A DNA stretch of 64,000 bases from Clostridium zeae (GCF_017312485.1 NZ_BMBA01000004.1:1-64000); one strand, 5' to 3'; shown: positions 28,601 to 36,753, counted from the stretch's first letter. Notes: generated by a model not told the origin, from the sequence alone. Numbers and translations: made by a program.

Positions 28601-28668
28601 AAGGTAATAGTCATGAATGCAATTAACAATGCCGTCAAAATTCTTTTAAAGCATTTTTTTGTTGACAT
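25663..28668 (-). CDS. Secreted multidomain protein: unassigned barrel domain, Ig-like repeats, CBM5/12-type chitin-binding end
   Basis: A protein of 1001 residues. A signal peptide (about 1-32) ends at KVFAAA. Domains in order: an Ig-like module (about 35-135); a bacterial Ig-like segment (about 140-228); an unassigned domain (about 235-670); three tandem Ig-like repeats of about 92 residues (about 677-954); a CBM5/12-type module (955-1001, WTAGVTYKTGDIVSYNG, ending WEPPVVAALWKAV). The unassigned domain shows eight strand-like hydrophobic segments in barrel order (YVSVGQV, IRYIYINGG, MIPFFVYYN, IGLLFEPDFLGY, AYFGWQFNIW, DFISIDKYG, AILWQLPVG, IISLLFGAG), with acidic residues at the ends of strands four and six, so a (beta/alpha)8 glycosidase is plausible. 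The CBM suggests chitin or another insoluble glycan. I could not assign a known GH family. Confidence 0.8.
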   Translation of the reverse strand: MSTKKCFKRILTALLIAFMTITLLPTAKVFAAASGVPGVPVLSSNQSGGDYDGNYDISVNLWYGNNGTSYKLYERLGISGDYKVVSEGALQDNSPNPQSFVIPIRNRSAIGTYNYYVQLINSYGTSTSAVLGVQVGKDGGTKILIDGVDNDGVKLQYTISQGSKDYKITNVSNTSSSFKVISSNTDSVKATMISSNTVRFEGLSAGRSGIKIVDQVTGEIRQFGIRVKKADGTLPGMPDYVSVGQVSEDTDSDLNFWKDTSTDDKNKRSDIRYIYINGGPTNGWRTWTTEEGARAKSYITESLKLGMIPFFVYYNIPDGSESYDVDKTHINDKTYMEAYFKDLKFLLDICAQYGGDETIGLLFEPDFLGYMMQQSGTTPDKISAMVDAVYSSGVLDKTKDPTFGNNVSGLVQAINYTVRKYYKTAYFGWQFNIWSYSGQVPSKGLLHKTEDVGWDAGRQFIKQAATETANFYMSAGITSNGADFISIDKYGLDGAAESGAKDNPQASTWFWNSDIWNNYLLYVKTLNEQTKKPAILWQLPVGRINSTLEANPYNGGSFADLTDAIGSYEDSASTYFFGDSFKPGAGNRATYFGKSDAKDPKITVSGDAVTWGAHMQEAKDAGIISLLFGAGVGPSTHATGSPAPDGYWWITKAQRYLKNPVKLNSTNVNTLKAATLSAGTVSNGSYTLTAVVPAYNTATSYKIFEGATQIANGTLTAGSTSAVTLTKQVTGKSAGSYDYTVVVYDASNLAATSNKVTVTVGTVNSLKAATLSAGAVTNGSYTLTAVVPANNTATSYKLFEGTNQLATGTLTAGNSSAVTLTNQVTGKSSGSYDYTFVVYDASNVSAISNKVTVSVGTTNTLKAATLSAGTVTNGSYTLTAVVPANNTATSYKYFEGANQIATGTLTAGNSSSVTLTTQITNKAAGSYSYTIVLYDGTGKSITSNSVTVTVVNQGYPAWTAGVTYKTGDIVSYNGVNYTCLQGHTAQVGWEPPVVAALWKAV
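25807..26640 (-). repeat. Three tandem Ig-like repeats within the secreted protein gene
   Basis: Three copies of a unit of about 276-282 bp. Landmark bases such as GCTGGTACTACTGCTGTTAG recur near 26020, 26305 and 26588, the third slightly diverged. At protein level each unit begins LKAATLSAG and continues NGSYTLTAVVP. The two copies nearest the C-terminus are the most alike, which points to recent duplication. Confidence 0.85.
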
Positions 28669-28841
28669 TTGGCCACCTCTTCACATTTAATATTCACTTA
28701 TATTCTTGCATTTCGTTTATTATTTGTCAATTACTTCAATAAATAAACTAATTTTTTATTTTTCAGTCAATTAATATTACGTGCAAAAACAAAATCAACC
28801 AAACCTTCTATAAAACTACTAAATATAAAAACATTAAAATA

Positions 28842-28883
28842 GGAGCATAGATAGATTAGTAAAAATTAATCTATCTATGCTCC
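28842..28883 (-). terminator. Strong hairpin after the YunD-like gene
   Basis: An 18-base perfect stem (GGAGCATAGATAGATTA / TAATCTATCTATGCTCC) 76 bases after the phosphoesterase stop. The region 28669-28841 is the AT-rich leader of the secreted protein gene; no gene is seen there. Confidence 0.7.
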
Positions 28884-28958
28884 CAAACTTATATTTCTTG
28901 AAAATATTTAATGTCTTTAATAATCTTATTTTTTAATTTCAGAATTATAACAAATTCA

Positions 28959-30335
28959 TTATGCCAAAATCCATCTATCTACAAAGGCTCTTTCAACAAA
29001 CTCTTTCTTTTCTATATATTCTTTTAAGGTTTCTCTTAAATATTCATGATTATATTTTTCGTTTTTATTATTGCTTAATGAGTTATAACCAGTTCCTCTT
29101 TGAAGATAATCACAAGAAGCAACAGTATACGTCTTATCATCCTCAAGTTTTTCTCCATCAATAAATATATCAATTATATTTCTACCGTTGTGCTTTATAA
29201 TAGCATTAGATACATGTAATCTACCTACATATTTCCCCCTAAAGCCTGGACCCATTCCATTAGCATAACAATAGTCGGTATCTAAAGAGTTTTGTAAGGC
29301 CTCCCGCAGATACTTTCCTTCTATCTGAAAACAAGTTGGATTTAATGGTGAAGGACATATCTCTAGAAGTTTCTTAAGTGTGACCTTTCCTTTTCTAATC
29401 CCACCATTTAATACTCCACTGTTTATTATACCTAAGTCGCATTTTAGTACATCTACTAAAGCATCAGCTAATAAGTTAGTCATTGGATTTTCCTCAACTA
29501 CATCATGCCAAAGATTACGATCAAGTTCATAAAGAGGTTTGCTTAGTTTATCTATTGCCTTCTCTTTATTTTCCTTTAGAACTTTAATAATATCGTCACA
29601 TACTTTGCAATTACTAATATTAATATTTTTACCTTCTATAATTTCAATTTTAGTATTATCTACTTCTATTTTTAATACCCCAAGGTTTTCTCCATAGCAC
29701 CCAGATGTAAATATAATTGTATCATTCACTATCTCAGGTTCTTCCATCAATATATGAAAGTGACCACCAATTATCACATCTACTTCATCAATTTTTTCTG
29801 CAATTTCTTTATCTTTCTCCATACCTAAGTGTGAAAGTACTAAACATAAATCATACTTGCCATTATTAAAAGCTATCTCTTCTTTTATTACTTCAATATG
29901 ATCTTTAAGTTTAAATCCACCTAATTCATTAAATGGACCTATATCTGGAGATGTTCCAATTACTAATATTCTCAATCCATTTTTATTTAATATGGAACTT
30001 CTTCTTACACCTTTTATTGGATTTAACTCTAAGTCAAACAAATTACAACTTAAAAAAGGAATTTTAGAGTTAGAAGCCATATTTATTAGAGTTTCTATCC
30101 CATTAAAAGTTTCATTATTACCTACAGCTATTGCATCATACCCAGCGCTTTCTAATAATTCTAAAGCAGCAATCCCCTTTGTCCCTTGCAATTCCATACT
30201 ACGAAAATCTGCAAAATCTCCAGCATCAAGTACTATTGTATTTTCATCTTTCAGTTCTTTTATCTTAGTTGCTATCCTTGAAAAATTCTCAAAATTGCTA
30301 TGAATATCATTGGTGTGTAATATAGTCAATTTCAT
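28959..30335 (-). CDS. YunD-like metallophosphoesterase/5'-nucleotidase
   Basis: A cytoplasmic protein of 458 residues without a signal peptide. The N-terminal calcineurin-like domain (about 1-230) has HTNDIHS, LDAGDFAD, AVGNNETF and IGGHFH. The C-terminal 5'-nucleotidase domain (about 260-450) ends with YLQRGTGYNSLS. It removes phosphate from nucleotides or similar monoesters. The usual GNHE motif reads GNNE, which I recall as normal for the Bacillus YunD subfamily rather than a defect. The ATG has GGAGCGG upstream. It lies between a secreted glycanase and a secreted NlpC/P60-like gene, and no operon link is apparent. Confidence 0.85.
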   Translation of the reverse strand: MKLTILHTNDIHSNFENFSRIATKIKELKDENTIVLDAGDFADFRSMELQGTKGIAALELLESAGYDAIAVGNNETFNGIETLINMASNSKIPFLSCNLFDLELNPIKGVRRSSILNKNGLRILVIGTSPDIGPFNELGGFKLKDHIEVIKEEIAFNNGKYDLCLVLSHLGMEKDKEIAEKIDEVDVIIGGHFHILMEEPEIVNDTIIFTSGCYGENLGVLKIEVDNTKIEIIEGKNINISNCKVCDDIIKVLKENKEKAIDKLSKPLYELDRNLWHDVVEENPMTNLLADALVDVLKCDLGIINSGVLNGGIRKGKVTLKKLLEICPSPLNPTCFQIEGKYLREALQNSLDTDYCYANGMGPGFRGKYVGRLHVSNAIIKHNGRNIIDIFIDGEKLEDDKTYTVASCDYLQRGTGYNSLSNNKNEKYNHEYLRETLKEYIEKKEFVERAFVDRWILA

Positions 30336-30693
30336 TTTTTCCGCTCCTTACTTAAAAAACTTTATTATATCGTTCTAAAAATGAATTTCAACTCTTTATT
30401 TTTATATATTTAATAATAAATTATCTACAACTTTATTTACTAAATAAATACCATTATAGCATATTTATCCACTACTAAAGTCATTGTGAAATGGGTATAA
30501 AAACTTAACACTATTACATTAACATTTTCAAATTATTATCGTTAAAATTATATTGTTATTTTACAAATAAATTGCTTTTTAACAATTAAAATGTTACAAT
30601 AATTGTATATTGTAATATTATTACAATTACTGTTCTAATTTTCTTTTAATATTTATGATTGAACACAAAATTTAAAATTAGGAGGATCTTCAC
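30336..30693. other. Divergent intergenic region with a palindrome
   Basis: An AT-rich 358-base region without a gene. ATTGTAAT at 30609 and ATTACAAT ending at 30627 form a palindrome with perfect 8-base arms, about 70 bases upstream of the secreted NlpC/P60-like gene; it could be an operator. A ribosome binding site AGGAGG lies just before 30694. Confidence 0.45.
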
Positions 30694-31446
30694 ATGAAAA
30701 AGAGAAAGTTATTTTACACAGTATTTATCTCATCTATCTTAACATTAGTTTTTTCTGTACAAGCATTCGCAACAACTACCACTTCAAACCATACAGCTTT
30801 AACACAACAAACAATTGATAACACTTTGGAAAAAGCGAAATCTACCACTTCTTCCTCAGAAACATTGAAGAAACTAAATGAAGCCTTAGCTAATAAAAAA
30901 GTGGTTAATGACCCTAAAGTAAGTGCAACTAAGTCACTGACATCACAAACATCTTCACTAACAGCAATTTCAGGTGGCACTTATCCTACAAGAAAAGGTG
31001 TAATACTAGTTACTGATGATAAGTACTCAGGTATTATTCCTCTTGGACATGGCGCAATAGTTTACTCAGCTTCAGAGGTTGTAGAAGCTTTAAATACTGG
31101 GGTAGTTATTGGTAAAAACAACTGGAATACAACAAGAAATTCTTGTGCTGCAGGTACTGTTACATCAACAACTGTAGATCAGGACGCCGCTGCAGCTGAA
31201 TGGTGTAAAAGTAAGGTAGGTACTCCTTATAACTATGATTACTATAACATGTCTACAAGATCAAAGTTCTACTGTTCACAACTTGTTTGGGCTAGTTTTA
31301 AAGATAACTATGGAATTGATTTAAACACAGACTCATATGATATAAGTACATTTGGTTACACTATTGCGTCAGCAATTCATCCTACAGAACTACTAACAAA
31401 TGACAAAGTAGTTGTTACTTATAGAAATAATTGGGACGTTAATTAA
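30694..31446 (+). CDS. Secreted NlpC/P60-like (YiiX/YycO type) cysteine hydrolase
   Basis: A protein of 250 residues. A signal peptide ends near VQAFA (about 1-26), followed by a Thr/Ser/Lys-rich segment (about 27-95) and a catalytic domain (about 100-245). The nucleophile is the Cys in KFYCSQLVW, a typical YiiX/YebB-like NlpC/P60 signature; the preceding GHGAIVYS supplies the His. Relatives cleave peptides or amides in the cell envelope. AGGAGG lies eight bases before the ATG. Three hairpins follow between it and the next gene. Confidence 0.82.
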   Translation: MKKRKLFYTVFISSILTLVFSVQAFATTTTSNHTALTQQTIDNTLEKAKSTTSSSETLKKLNEALANKKVVNDPKVSATKSLTSQTSSLTAISGGTYPTRKGVILVTDDKYSGIIPLGHGAIVYSASEVVEALNTGVVIGKNNWNTTRNSCAAGTVTSTTVDQDAAAAEWCKSKVGTPYNYDYYNMSTRSKFYCSQLVWASFKDNYGIDLNTDSYDISTFGYTIASAIHPTELLTNDKVVVTYRNNWDVN

Positions 31447-31490
31447 TGAAACATTACTTATAATTATGTTTCATTTCAGTTCCTAAACTA

Positions 31491-31532
31491 TTTTCAAACT
31501 GCCTTTAATTTCTGAGAAGGCAGTTTTGAAAA
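31491..31532 (+). terminator. Terminator of the NlpC/P60-like gene
   Basis: TTTTCAAACTGCCTT pairs with AAGGCAGTTTTGAAAA. A weaker hairpin (ATGAAACAT/ATGTTTCAT) lies just after the stop at 31446. Confidence 0.75.
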
Positions 31533-31562
31533 TATAAATTCCATAATGGAGTGATACATATA

Positions 31563-31607
31563 TACATAACAAGTACATTCCACCAATAAAATGTACTTGC
31601 TATGTTA
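31563..31607. repeat. 45-bp palindrome in the leader of the 363-residue protein gene
   Basis: ACATAACAAGTACATT pairs with AATGTACTTGCTATGT around a purine-rich loop. It lies about 60 bases upstream of the start at 31665. It could be a second terminator or an operator for the downstream gene. Confidence 0.5.
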
Positions 31608-31664
31608 TTTATGTTTCTTGTTATGCATTTTATTGTATATATCTTTGATAATCGAGGTGAGTTG

Positions 31665-32756
31665 ATGTCTAAATATTTTAAAGTACTTTTTAGTATAATA
31701 ATAGTCATATTAATCATAACCGGCATAATTTATTTATTTTACAGTTACAATTCAAATCGTTATATTAAACAGGGAAAAATATCTGATATACATATAGGTA
31801 TTGTTCAAAGTACCCAAAATGAAAATATAGGGTATATTTCTTTTTACGATGAAAAGCTCGACTTTTTAGACGAGAAAAAGCTCCCCTTTGGAGATATGGG
31901 AGATCAGACAAGAGTGCCTTATTTGAGTAACAATAATTTTTATATTGTTCCTCTTGGCCTTGGTAATAAAAAGGATTTAAAAACTATTGTCAAATTTGAT
32001 TTGAATACAGGAAAATACAAAACCTTTAATATAAGTCAGCCAGCAGTCTTAATGTTTACAGTAAATAATAATGATGTATATACTACTAACACACTTAATT
32101 TTATCGGACACATAACTGAATGTGATACTTCAACCGGACAACTTTACGAATGGCAAAAGGAAGGAGTTATAATCTCCTCACTTAAATGCTATGATAATAT
32201 TTTATATGCGTGGGGTACTATTAGTAAAAATAACGTTAATACTCCATATCTATTTCTTTTTGAGTCTAAAGGCTTAAAGTTATTAAAGCAAATTCCTTTA
32301 TATGGCTGTGGTACGCAACAGCTAGATTCTTATAAGATTGGTGACGATATTTATTTTACGAACAATCTAGATATTAAAGGAAATGATGAGTCAAAAATTC
32401 TGAGTAAATTCAATGTTAAAACTGATAGATTAGAGAATATAGAACTTGGCGAATTTAATCCAAATCAGATAATTGAGTATAACGATAAACTTTATATCAC
32501 TCATTGTAATCCTTACTCCGCTAATCTAAATAAAATTACTATTTTCGATCCTAAGGATGGTAATAAAAAGTTGATTGAAATGAAAAACGCTATGGTTCAG
32601 ACTATAAGGTACAAGGATTATATGTATAGTCAAGATATGCAAAATCTATATGTTTATGATATGAAAAATCTCACTCTCCTTAGCAAAGTAAGTATTAACA
32701 AAGATAGAAAACTCACTCAATCACGTTTTTACATCGGAGGATTCTTTGTAAAGTAA
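31665..32756 (+). CDS. Membrane-anchored extracytoplasmic protein, beta-propeller-like, unknown function
   Basis: A protein of about 363 residues with one N-terminal membrane segment (FKVLFSIIIVILIITGIIYL). The rest is probably outside the cell. It is made of recurrent short strands with turns such as YISFYDEKLDFLDEKK, LYEWQKEG and LFLFESKGLKLL, which suggests a beta-propeller-like sensor or binding domain; this is inferred. I chose the ATG at 31665 because GAGGTGAG lies six bases upstream. No specific family is recognised. Confidence 0.65.
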   Translation: MSKYFKVLFSIIIVILIITGIIYLFYSYNSNRYIKQGKISDIHIGIVQSTQNENIGYISFYDEKLDFLDEKKLPFGDMGDQTRVPYLSNNNFYIVPLGLGNKKDLKTIVKFDLNTGKYKTFNISQPAVLMFTVNNNDVYTTNTLNFIGHITECDTSTGQLYEWQKEGVIISSLKCYDNILYAWGTISKNNVNTPYLFLFESKGLKLLKQIPLYGCGTQQLDSYKIGDDIYFTNNLDIKGNDESKILSKFNVKTDRLENIELGEFNPNQIIEYNDKLYITHCNPYSANLNKITIFDPKDGNKKLIEMKNAMVQTIRYKDYMYSQDMQNLYVYDMKNLTLLSKVSINKDRKLTQSRFYIGGFFVK

Positions 32757-32772
32757 GTCTTATCTGATATAC

Positions 32773-32816
32773 GAGTTTGAAGGTACTAAAGTAATGTTAC
32801 CTACAAACTCTTTTTT
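32773..32816. terminator. Bidirectional terminator between convergent genes
   Basis: GAGTTTGAAGGTA pairs with TACCTACAAACTC, followed by six T on the plus strand. It ends the 363-residue protein gene and can also end the MFS gene on the other strand. Its arms resemble those of the terminator at 20356. Confidence 0.85.
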
Positions 32817-32817
32817 A

Positions 32818-34128
32818 TTAAGCATCCTTGCTTATTCTTTCTTCACGTTCTTGAGAGAAATTATTTTTGTTTTCAACACTCTTCTTTTTCTCTGCCATCT
32901 TAAGAAAGTACATTGAGAATGAACCACATAACATAAGAGCAGCTACCATAATCCAAGCATTTTGAAAACTGACTAACGTAATTACACTTCCCATTACCAA
33001 GGGTCCAGTAGCAAAACCAGCGCCCATGAAAAGAAAAAATATGGAGTTTACTCTACCGAGATACTTCTTAGGAGTAAGCTGTGCTATATAATTATTTGAA
33101 TTTATAGTGACTAAAATTTCCCCAACAGTCATTATAATTATTGCTACAACGAAAACTAATATATATCTATTAATAGCAAACATTCCAAAGGCTATAAAGT
33201 ACAAGATGCCACCCACAAACATGCTTTTTAATGGAAAGGTTTTTGCTGTTACAGATGTTAGTATTGGTGTAAGAACTATTACTGTTATCGCATTAATACT
33301 AAATAAGGAAGAGAAAACACCTACTCCATCCTTACCAAATGCCTCTACTGTTTGTAAAGGAAGCAAAAAGTTCCATTGAACATAACAAAAATAATATACT
33401 ACCATAATTAATGAAAATGCAATTATTACTGGATTCTTAAGAAAGAATGAAAAAATAGAACCACTACTATCAGTTTTTATATCTTGAGTTTTATTTTTAG
33501 ACATTGCTACATTAAGCTTAGCCTTACCTCTAACAAAGAAGAAAACCATCATTGTAGATATAATTGTACTAGCTGCATCTAAGATAAATAAAAGATTTAA
33601 GAAGTTCTTACTAAATAGAATCCCGCCTATCATTGGTCCTATAGCTAAACCTAAATTTGAGCCTAGGTACATCAATGAATATGCGTTTTTCATTAATGCT
33701 TTTGGTGTAATTGATGGTACCATAGCATTAAATGCTGGCGTTGCCAGTGCATACATATTAGAAGCAATTACTATAAGCACAGCTACTGCAACTGTAGGTT
33801 TCATAAATCCACAAGCTAAGTAAAGTAGCGATCCTAAAGATTGAAATATTACGATTATTCTCTTGCTACCAAATCTATCAACTAAACTACCGCCCACTAC
33901 TAAAAATGGAGCTTGCGATAATATTGCTATTGTGGTGAATAGTCCAGCTTCATACTTTGAAAACCCTATCTTTTCTGTTAAAATTAAGGTCATCAGCGGC
34001 ACGATGAAGCTACCCATTTTATTTATTACCGTTGAGATGAAAAGTACATATATATCCTTAGGTAATCCTTTATATACTGATAAATGTCTTTTTATATCCA
34101 AGAAAGATGTCCTCCTTTTGTTGATCAA
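32818..34128 (-). CDS. Major facilitator superfamily transporter
   Basis: An inner-membrane transporter of 436 residues with about twelve hydrophobic segments and a short basic N-terminus. The loop after helix two carries GSLVDRFGSKRIIVI, the MFS motif A. The C-terminus is a charged cytoplasmic tail rich in Lys and Glu. The family here resembles drug or sugar exporters; the substrate cannot be read from the sequence. The start has GAGG shortly upstream. No linked partner is evident. Confidence 0.88.
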   Translation of the reverse strand: MINKRRTSFLDIKRHLSVYKGLPKDIYVLFISTVINKMGSFIVPLMTLILTEKIGFSKYEAGLFTTIAILSQAPFLVVGGSLVDRFGSKRIIVIFQSLGSLLYLACGFMKPTVAVAVLIVIASNMYALATPAFNAMVPSITPKALMKNAYSLMYLGSNLGLAIGPMIGGILFSKNFLNLLFILDAASTIISTMMVFFFVRGKAKLNVAMSKNKTQDIKTDSSGSIFSFFLKNPVIIAFSLIMVVYYFCYVQWNFLLPLQTVEAFGKDGVGVFSSLFSINAITVIVLTPILTSVTAKTFPLKSMFVGGILYFIAFGMFAINRYILVFVVAIIIMTVGEILVTINSNNYIAQLTPKKYLGRVNSIFFLFMGAGFATGPLVMGSVITLVSFQNAWIMVAALMLCGSFSMYFLKMAEKKKSVENKNNFSQEREERISKDA

Positions 34129-34286
34129 ATGTAATCTAATTATACACCATACTTATTATTTTTACACTTTTTGTTATTTTATAATACAAAGTCAACCATA
34201 TTATAATATCAAAACTAACTTTATAGTATTTAAAAATTATATAAAAGCTATTCAATTTGAAGCTTCATTTATCTAAAACGAAAATA

Positions 34287-34350
34287 GACTCATCTCTTCA
34301 AAGACAATCCTTAGCTTAGGTACTTTTGGATTACTATGAACAGGTGAGTC
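34287..34350. repeat. 64-bp imperfect palindrome
   Basis: GACTCATCT and AGGTGAGTC form the outer arms, and AATCC/GGATT an inner pairing with intervening mismatches. The loop contains AATCCTTAGCT, as does the hairpin at 14483. It sits between the YkuS and MFS genes. It may be part of a third small palindromic family. Confidence 0.5.
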
Positions 34351-34388
34351 CTAATTAGTGTTTCCTTAAGGAGATCACTTATTAATTA

Positions 34389-34649
34389 TTATTTAGTTGT
34401 TCTCTGCTGTATTGCGTTCTTTATTTCTTCTGGTGTCAACCCGCTTGCATTAATAACTGGAACATTTGTTGAAGTATCACTAAATCCCATCATATCTGTA
34501 TTTAAGTCTGATGCAACTATTGCATCAAAACTTTCACACTTAGATGCATTGCTCTTAAGGTCTCCACCTAAAATTTCCACAGAAAATCCTTGACTACTTA
34601 AATAGTCAGCAATCATAGATAAACCTTGTTCTACACCAATCTTTTTCAT
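34389..34649 (-). CDS. YkuS/UPF0180 family protein
   Basis: An 86-residue protein with the typical YkuS sequence: N-terminal MKKIGVEQGLSMIADYLSSQ, a D-A-IV segment FDAIVASDLNTDMMG near 44-58, and a C-terminal GLTPEEIKNAIQQR helix. Its biochemical function is unknown. It resembles small Rossmann-like folds. It stands alone, 65 bases after the MerR gene on the same strand. Confidence 0.85.
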   Translation of the reverse strand: MKKIGVEQGLSMIADYLSSQGFSVEILGGDLKSNASKCESFDAIVASDLNTDMMGFSDTSTNVPVINASGLTPEEIKNAIQQRTTK

Positions 34650-34714
34650 ATGTTCTCACCTCTTCTTTATTTTTCTTACTCATTTTCCCCTGTGAAAGAT
34701 GTGAGTATACATGT

Positions 34715-35470
34715 TTATTTTGGTAAAAGCTTTCGTTCTATATTTGCCAGCGCTTTTTTTATATACTCATAAAGTTCACCACTCATCCCACTTCCGTTTG
34801 CAGCTTGTGGATTATCCATATAATAGCGCTCTGCAGAGTGTATGATTTCAGAGTCTCCATCAGTAAAAAAATTAACTCCTTCTTGCCACTGCTTTGCAAG
34901 TTTAATTATCTTTAAATCATCAATTGGTGTGCCGTTATCCATTTCAGTTTGAAAGGAACTTATTATATTACTCCAACTGTTCATAAGCTCGCTACTATTA
35001 TTTTCACCTAGCTTATCATATTGTTTTTTTAGCCTAAGCTGTTGTTCTTTAGTAAAATATTTCTTTTGATTTCTAATTAATTCTATTGAATTTATGAATT
35101 GCTCAAAGGAAGGTCTCTTCCAGGAGTTAAATACGTCTAATAATTCATTAAGCTCACTTCTTAGTTGCTTTTTAAGTTTTATCTCCTCATCCAACCTTTT
35201 TAGCTGCATATCTATGACATCAATTGGATTATACTTTGGATCTTCAAGAAAATTTTTAATTTCGTCCAAAGAAAACTCTAGTTGTTTAAGTGACATAATC
35301 TGATGAAGCTTGATTATATCTCCTTCTGAGTAAAGACGATGTCCCGCATCATTACGAAAGCTAGGACTAAGTAATCCAATTTCATCATAATGATGAAGGG
35401 TTCTAATAGTAAGACCGGCAAGTTTAGATAACTCTCCAACCTTCCAATTTTTATTCTGCACTTTCATCAC
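34715..35470 (-). CDS. MerR-family regulator, TipA-like
   Basis: A protein of 251 residues. The N-terminal MerR winged helix reads VGELSKLAGLTIRTLHHYDEIGLL (about 12-35). A coiled-coil dimerisation helix (about 80-120) leads to a helical TipAS-type domain (about 125-250), which in relatives binds thiopeptides or other drugs. MerR proteins activate promoters with unusually long spacers. The nearest such promoter is upstream of hslO, at 36555-36585, with the gene hslO directly upstream of this one on the same strand. Confidence 0.88.
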   Translation of the reverse strand: MMKVQNKNWKVGELSKLAGLTIRTLHHYDEIGLLSPSFRNDAGHRLYSEGDIIKLHQIMSLKQLEFSLDEIKNFLEDPKYNPIDVIDMQLKRLDEEIKLKKQLRSELNELLDVFNSWKRPSFEQFINSIELIRNQKKYFTKEQQLRLKKQYDKLGENNSSELMNSWSNIISSFQTEMDNGTPIDDLKIIKLAKQWQEGVNFFTDGDSEIIHSAERYYMDNPQAANGSGMSGELYEYIKKALANIERKLLPK

Positions 35471-35510
35471 ATCTCTTTCTAATTGTACATTTCATTGTAA
35501 ACCTTAAAAT

Positions 35511-35540
35511 ATAGATGAACCACTTCATAAATAAATTGTC
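35511..35540. repeat. Partial copy of repeat family A (left end)
   Basis: ATAGATGAACCACTTCATAA matches the left end of the family A copies; the rest has diverged or is deleted. It lies between hslO and the MerR gene. Confidence 0.5.
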
Positions 35541-35597
35541 ATCAATAGCAAATAGATTTGTCAGCTAGTTTTATAAAATAGAACTGGAATATTTATA

Positions 35598-36452
35598 TTA
35601 AATCAAAGTCTTTAACTCATCAAAGCTAAAGCTGTGTTTGTTCCCACAAACATTGCATACTATCTCGATGGACTTATTTTGGTTTAATGCATCTATAATT
35701 TCTTTCTTATCTAATGAATATAGCAATGGATAAAACATTTCCTTACTACATCCACAAAAGAATCTAACTTCACTTGTCTCCATAATTTCCATATCATCAA
35801 ATAACAACATTGGGATTTTATTTAAAGCCACATCCTTTTCTAATAGAACTTGTTGATTTTCTCTTATAATTTCTTTTATTTCATTAATTATTCCTTCTGA
35901 AGCCCCTGGAAGAAGCTGCGCCATTATGCCTCTACACAAAATAATTTCATTGTTCTCATTATATAATAAATTCACTGAGAAAAATGTATCAGTTTGCTCA
36001 CTTTGATTAAAGTAGTAGTAAAAATCATCTACTATATTTCCATAAGGCATATCAGTTATACCAGTAAAAATGCTATTCATCCCTAAATCCTTAAGTACTT
36101 GAATACATCCTTTATTCCCTATTAATTGCTCTATAGACATTTCCTCAATATTATGTAAATACGCGTTTAATAATTGATCATTAATAAATCCACGGACATT
36201 TCCAAAGGAATCACAGTCAGCAAAAATTTTATAGTTTCTATTACTTGCATTAACTTTTATACTTATTCTCTGATTGCCTTTTAAAAGCCCAGATATTAAG
36301 GCTGTAATTGTCAGAGTTTTTCCAAGTGCAGTTTTTAGCACTTTATTAGTATTTTTATTGTTACATACTTCTTTTATCATATTAGTATTGTCTATAAATA
36401 AAATTCTAACTTGCTTGTTATATGCTAATGTCTTCAAAATGCAATTTTTCAT
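35598..36452 (-). CDS. hslO: Redox-regulated chaperone Hsp33
   Basis: A cytoplasmic holding chaperone of 284 residues, the usual length. The N-terminal domain (about 1-225) is followed by the redox switch domain, with zinc cysteines as CGC (about 234-236) and CNVC (about 266-269), matching the CXC...CXXC pattern of Hsp33. Under oxidative stress these cysteines form disulfides and release zinc, activating the protein. A MerR-type promoter lies 100 bases upstream (36555-36585) and the MerR gene lies downstream. Confidence 0.92.
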   Translation of the reverse strand: MKNCILKTLAYNKQVRILFIDNTNMIKEVCNNKNTNKVLKTALGKTLTITALISGLLKGNQRISIKVNASNRNYKIFADCDSFGNVRGFINDQLLNAYLHNIEEMSIEQLIGNKGCIQVLKDLGMNSIFTGITDMPYGNIVDDFYYYFNQSEQTDTFFSVNLLYNENNEIILCRGIMAQLLPGASEGIINEIKEIIRENQQVLLEKDVALNKIPMLLFDDMEIMETSEVRFFCGCSKEMFYPLLYSLDKKEIIDALNQNKSIEIVCNVCGNKHSFSFDELKTLI

Positions 36453-36520
36453 TACTAAACAAAGCCTCTCTCAACTTATTCAGCTATTTTAATAATTTAA
36501 AATTTGTAACAATTTTTTCT

Positions 36521-36536
36521 ACCCTTACGTAAGGTT
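36521..36536. promoter_or_regulatory. Second dyad in the hslO leader
   Basis: ACCCTTACGTAAGGTT is a near-perfect dyad, closely related to the AACCCTACGTTAGGTT spacer dyad 35 bases away. It may be a second MerR-binding site. Confidence 0.5.
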
Positions 36537-36554
36537 ATAATAGCCGTTAAGTAA

Positions 36555-36585
36555 ACTATACAACCTAACGTAGGGTTAGGTGCAA
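36555..36585 (-). promoter_or_regulatory. MerR-type promoter of hslO, with 19-bp spacer
   Basis: On the minus strand: TTGCAC (36580-36585), a spacer of exactly 19 bases, then TATAGT (36555-36560). The spacer contains the dyad AACCCTACGTTAGGTT. A 19-base spacer holding a dyad is the hallmark of MerR-activated promoters, and a MerR gene lies downstream of hslO. Confidence 0.7.
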
Positions 36586-36616
36586 GAGTTTTTTTGAGCA
36601 AAAAAATCCTCTCATA

Positions 36617-36717
36617 TATAGATGTACCACTTCGTAATAGAATTTATATTTTAAATTCTCTGCTCAGAATCCAGCAGAGTTTTAAAATAACTTTCAGATC
36701 GAAGTGGTGCATCTTTA
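36617..36717. repeat. Interspersed palindromic repeat family A, copy 3
   Basis: 101 bp in the same orientation as copy 1. The ends ATATAGATGTACCACTTCG and CGAAGTGGTGCATCTTTA pair almost perfectly, and the centre holds CTCTGCT/AGCAGAG. It is the best-preserved palindrome of the family. It lies upstream of the hslO promoter. Confidence 0.75.
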
Positions 36718-36753
36718 AATACACCGAGAGAATATAAAAAACTATATATTAAT

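Noticed and set aside
28959-30335. Loss of the catalytic His in GNHE of the phosphoesterase
   Set aside because: GNNE is, as I recall, normal in the YunD subfamily, so it is not evidence of inactivation.
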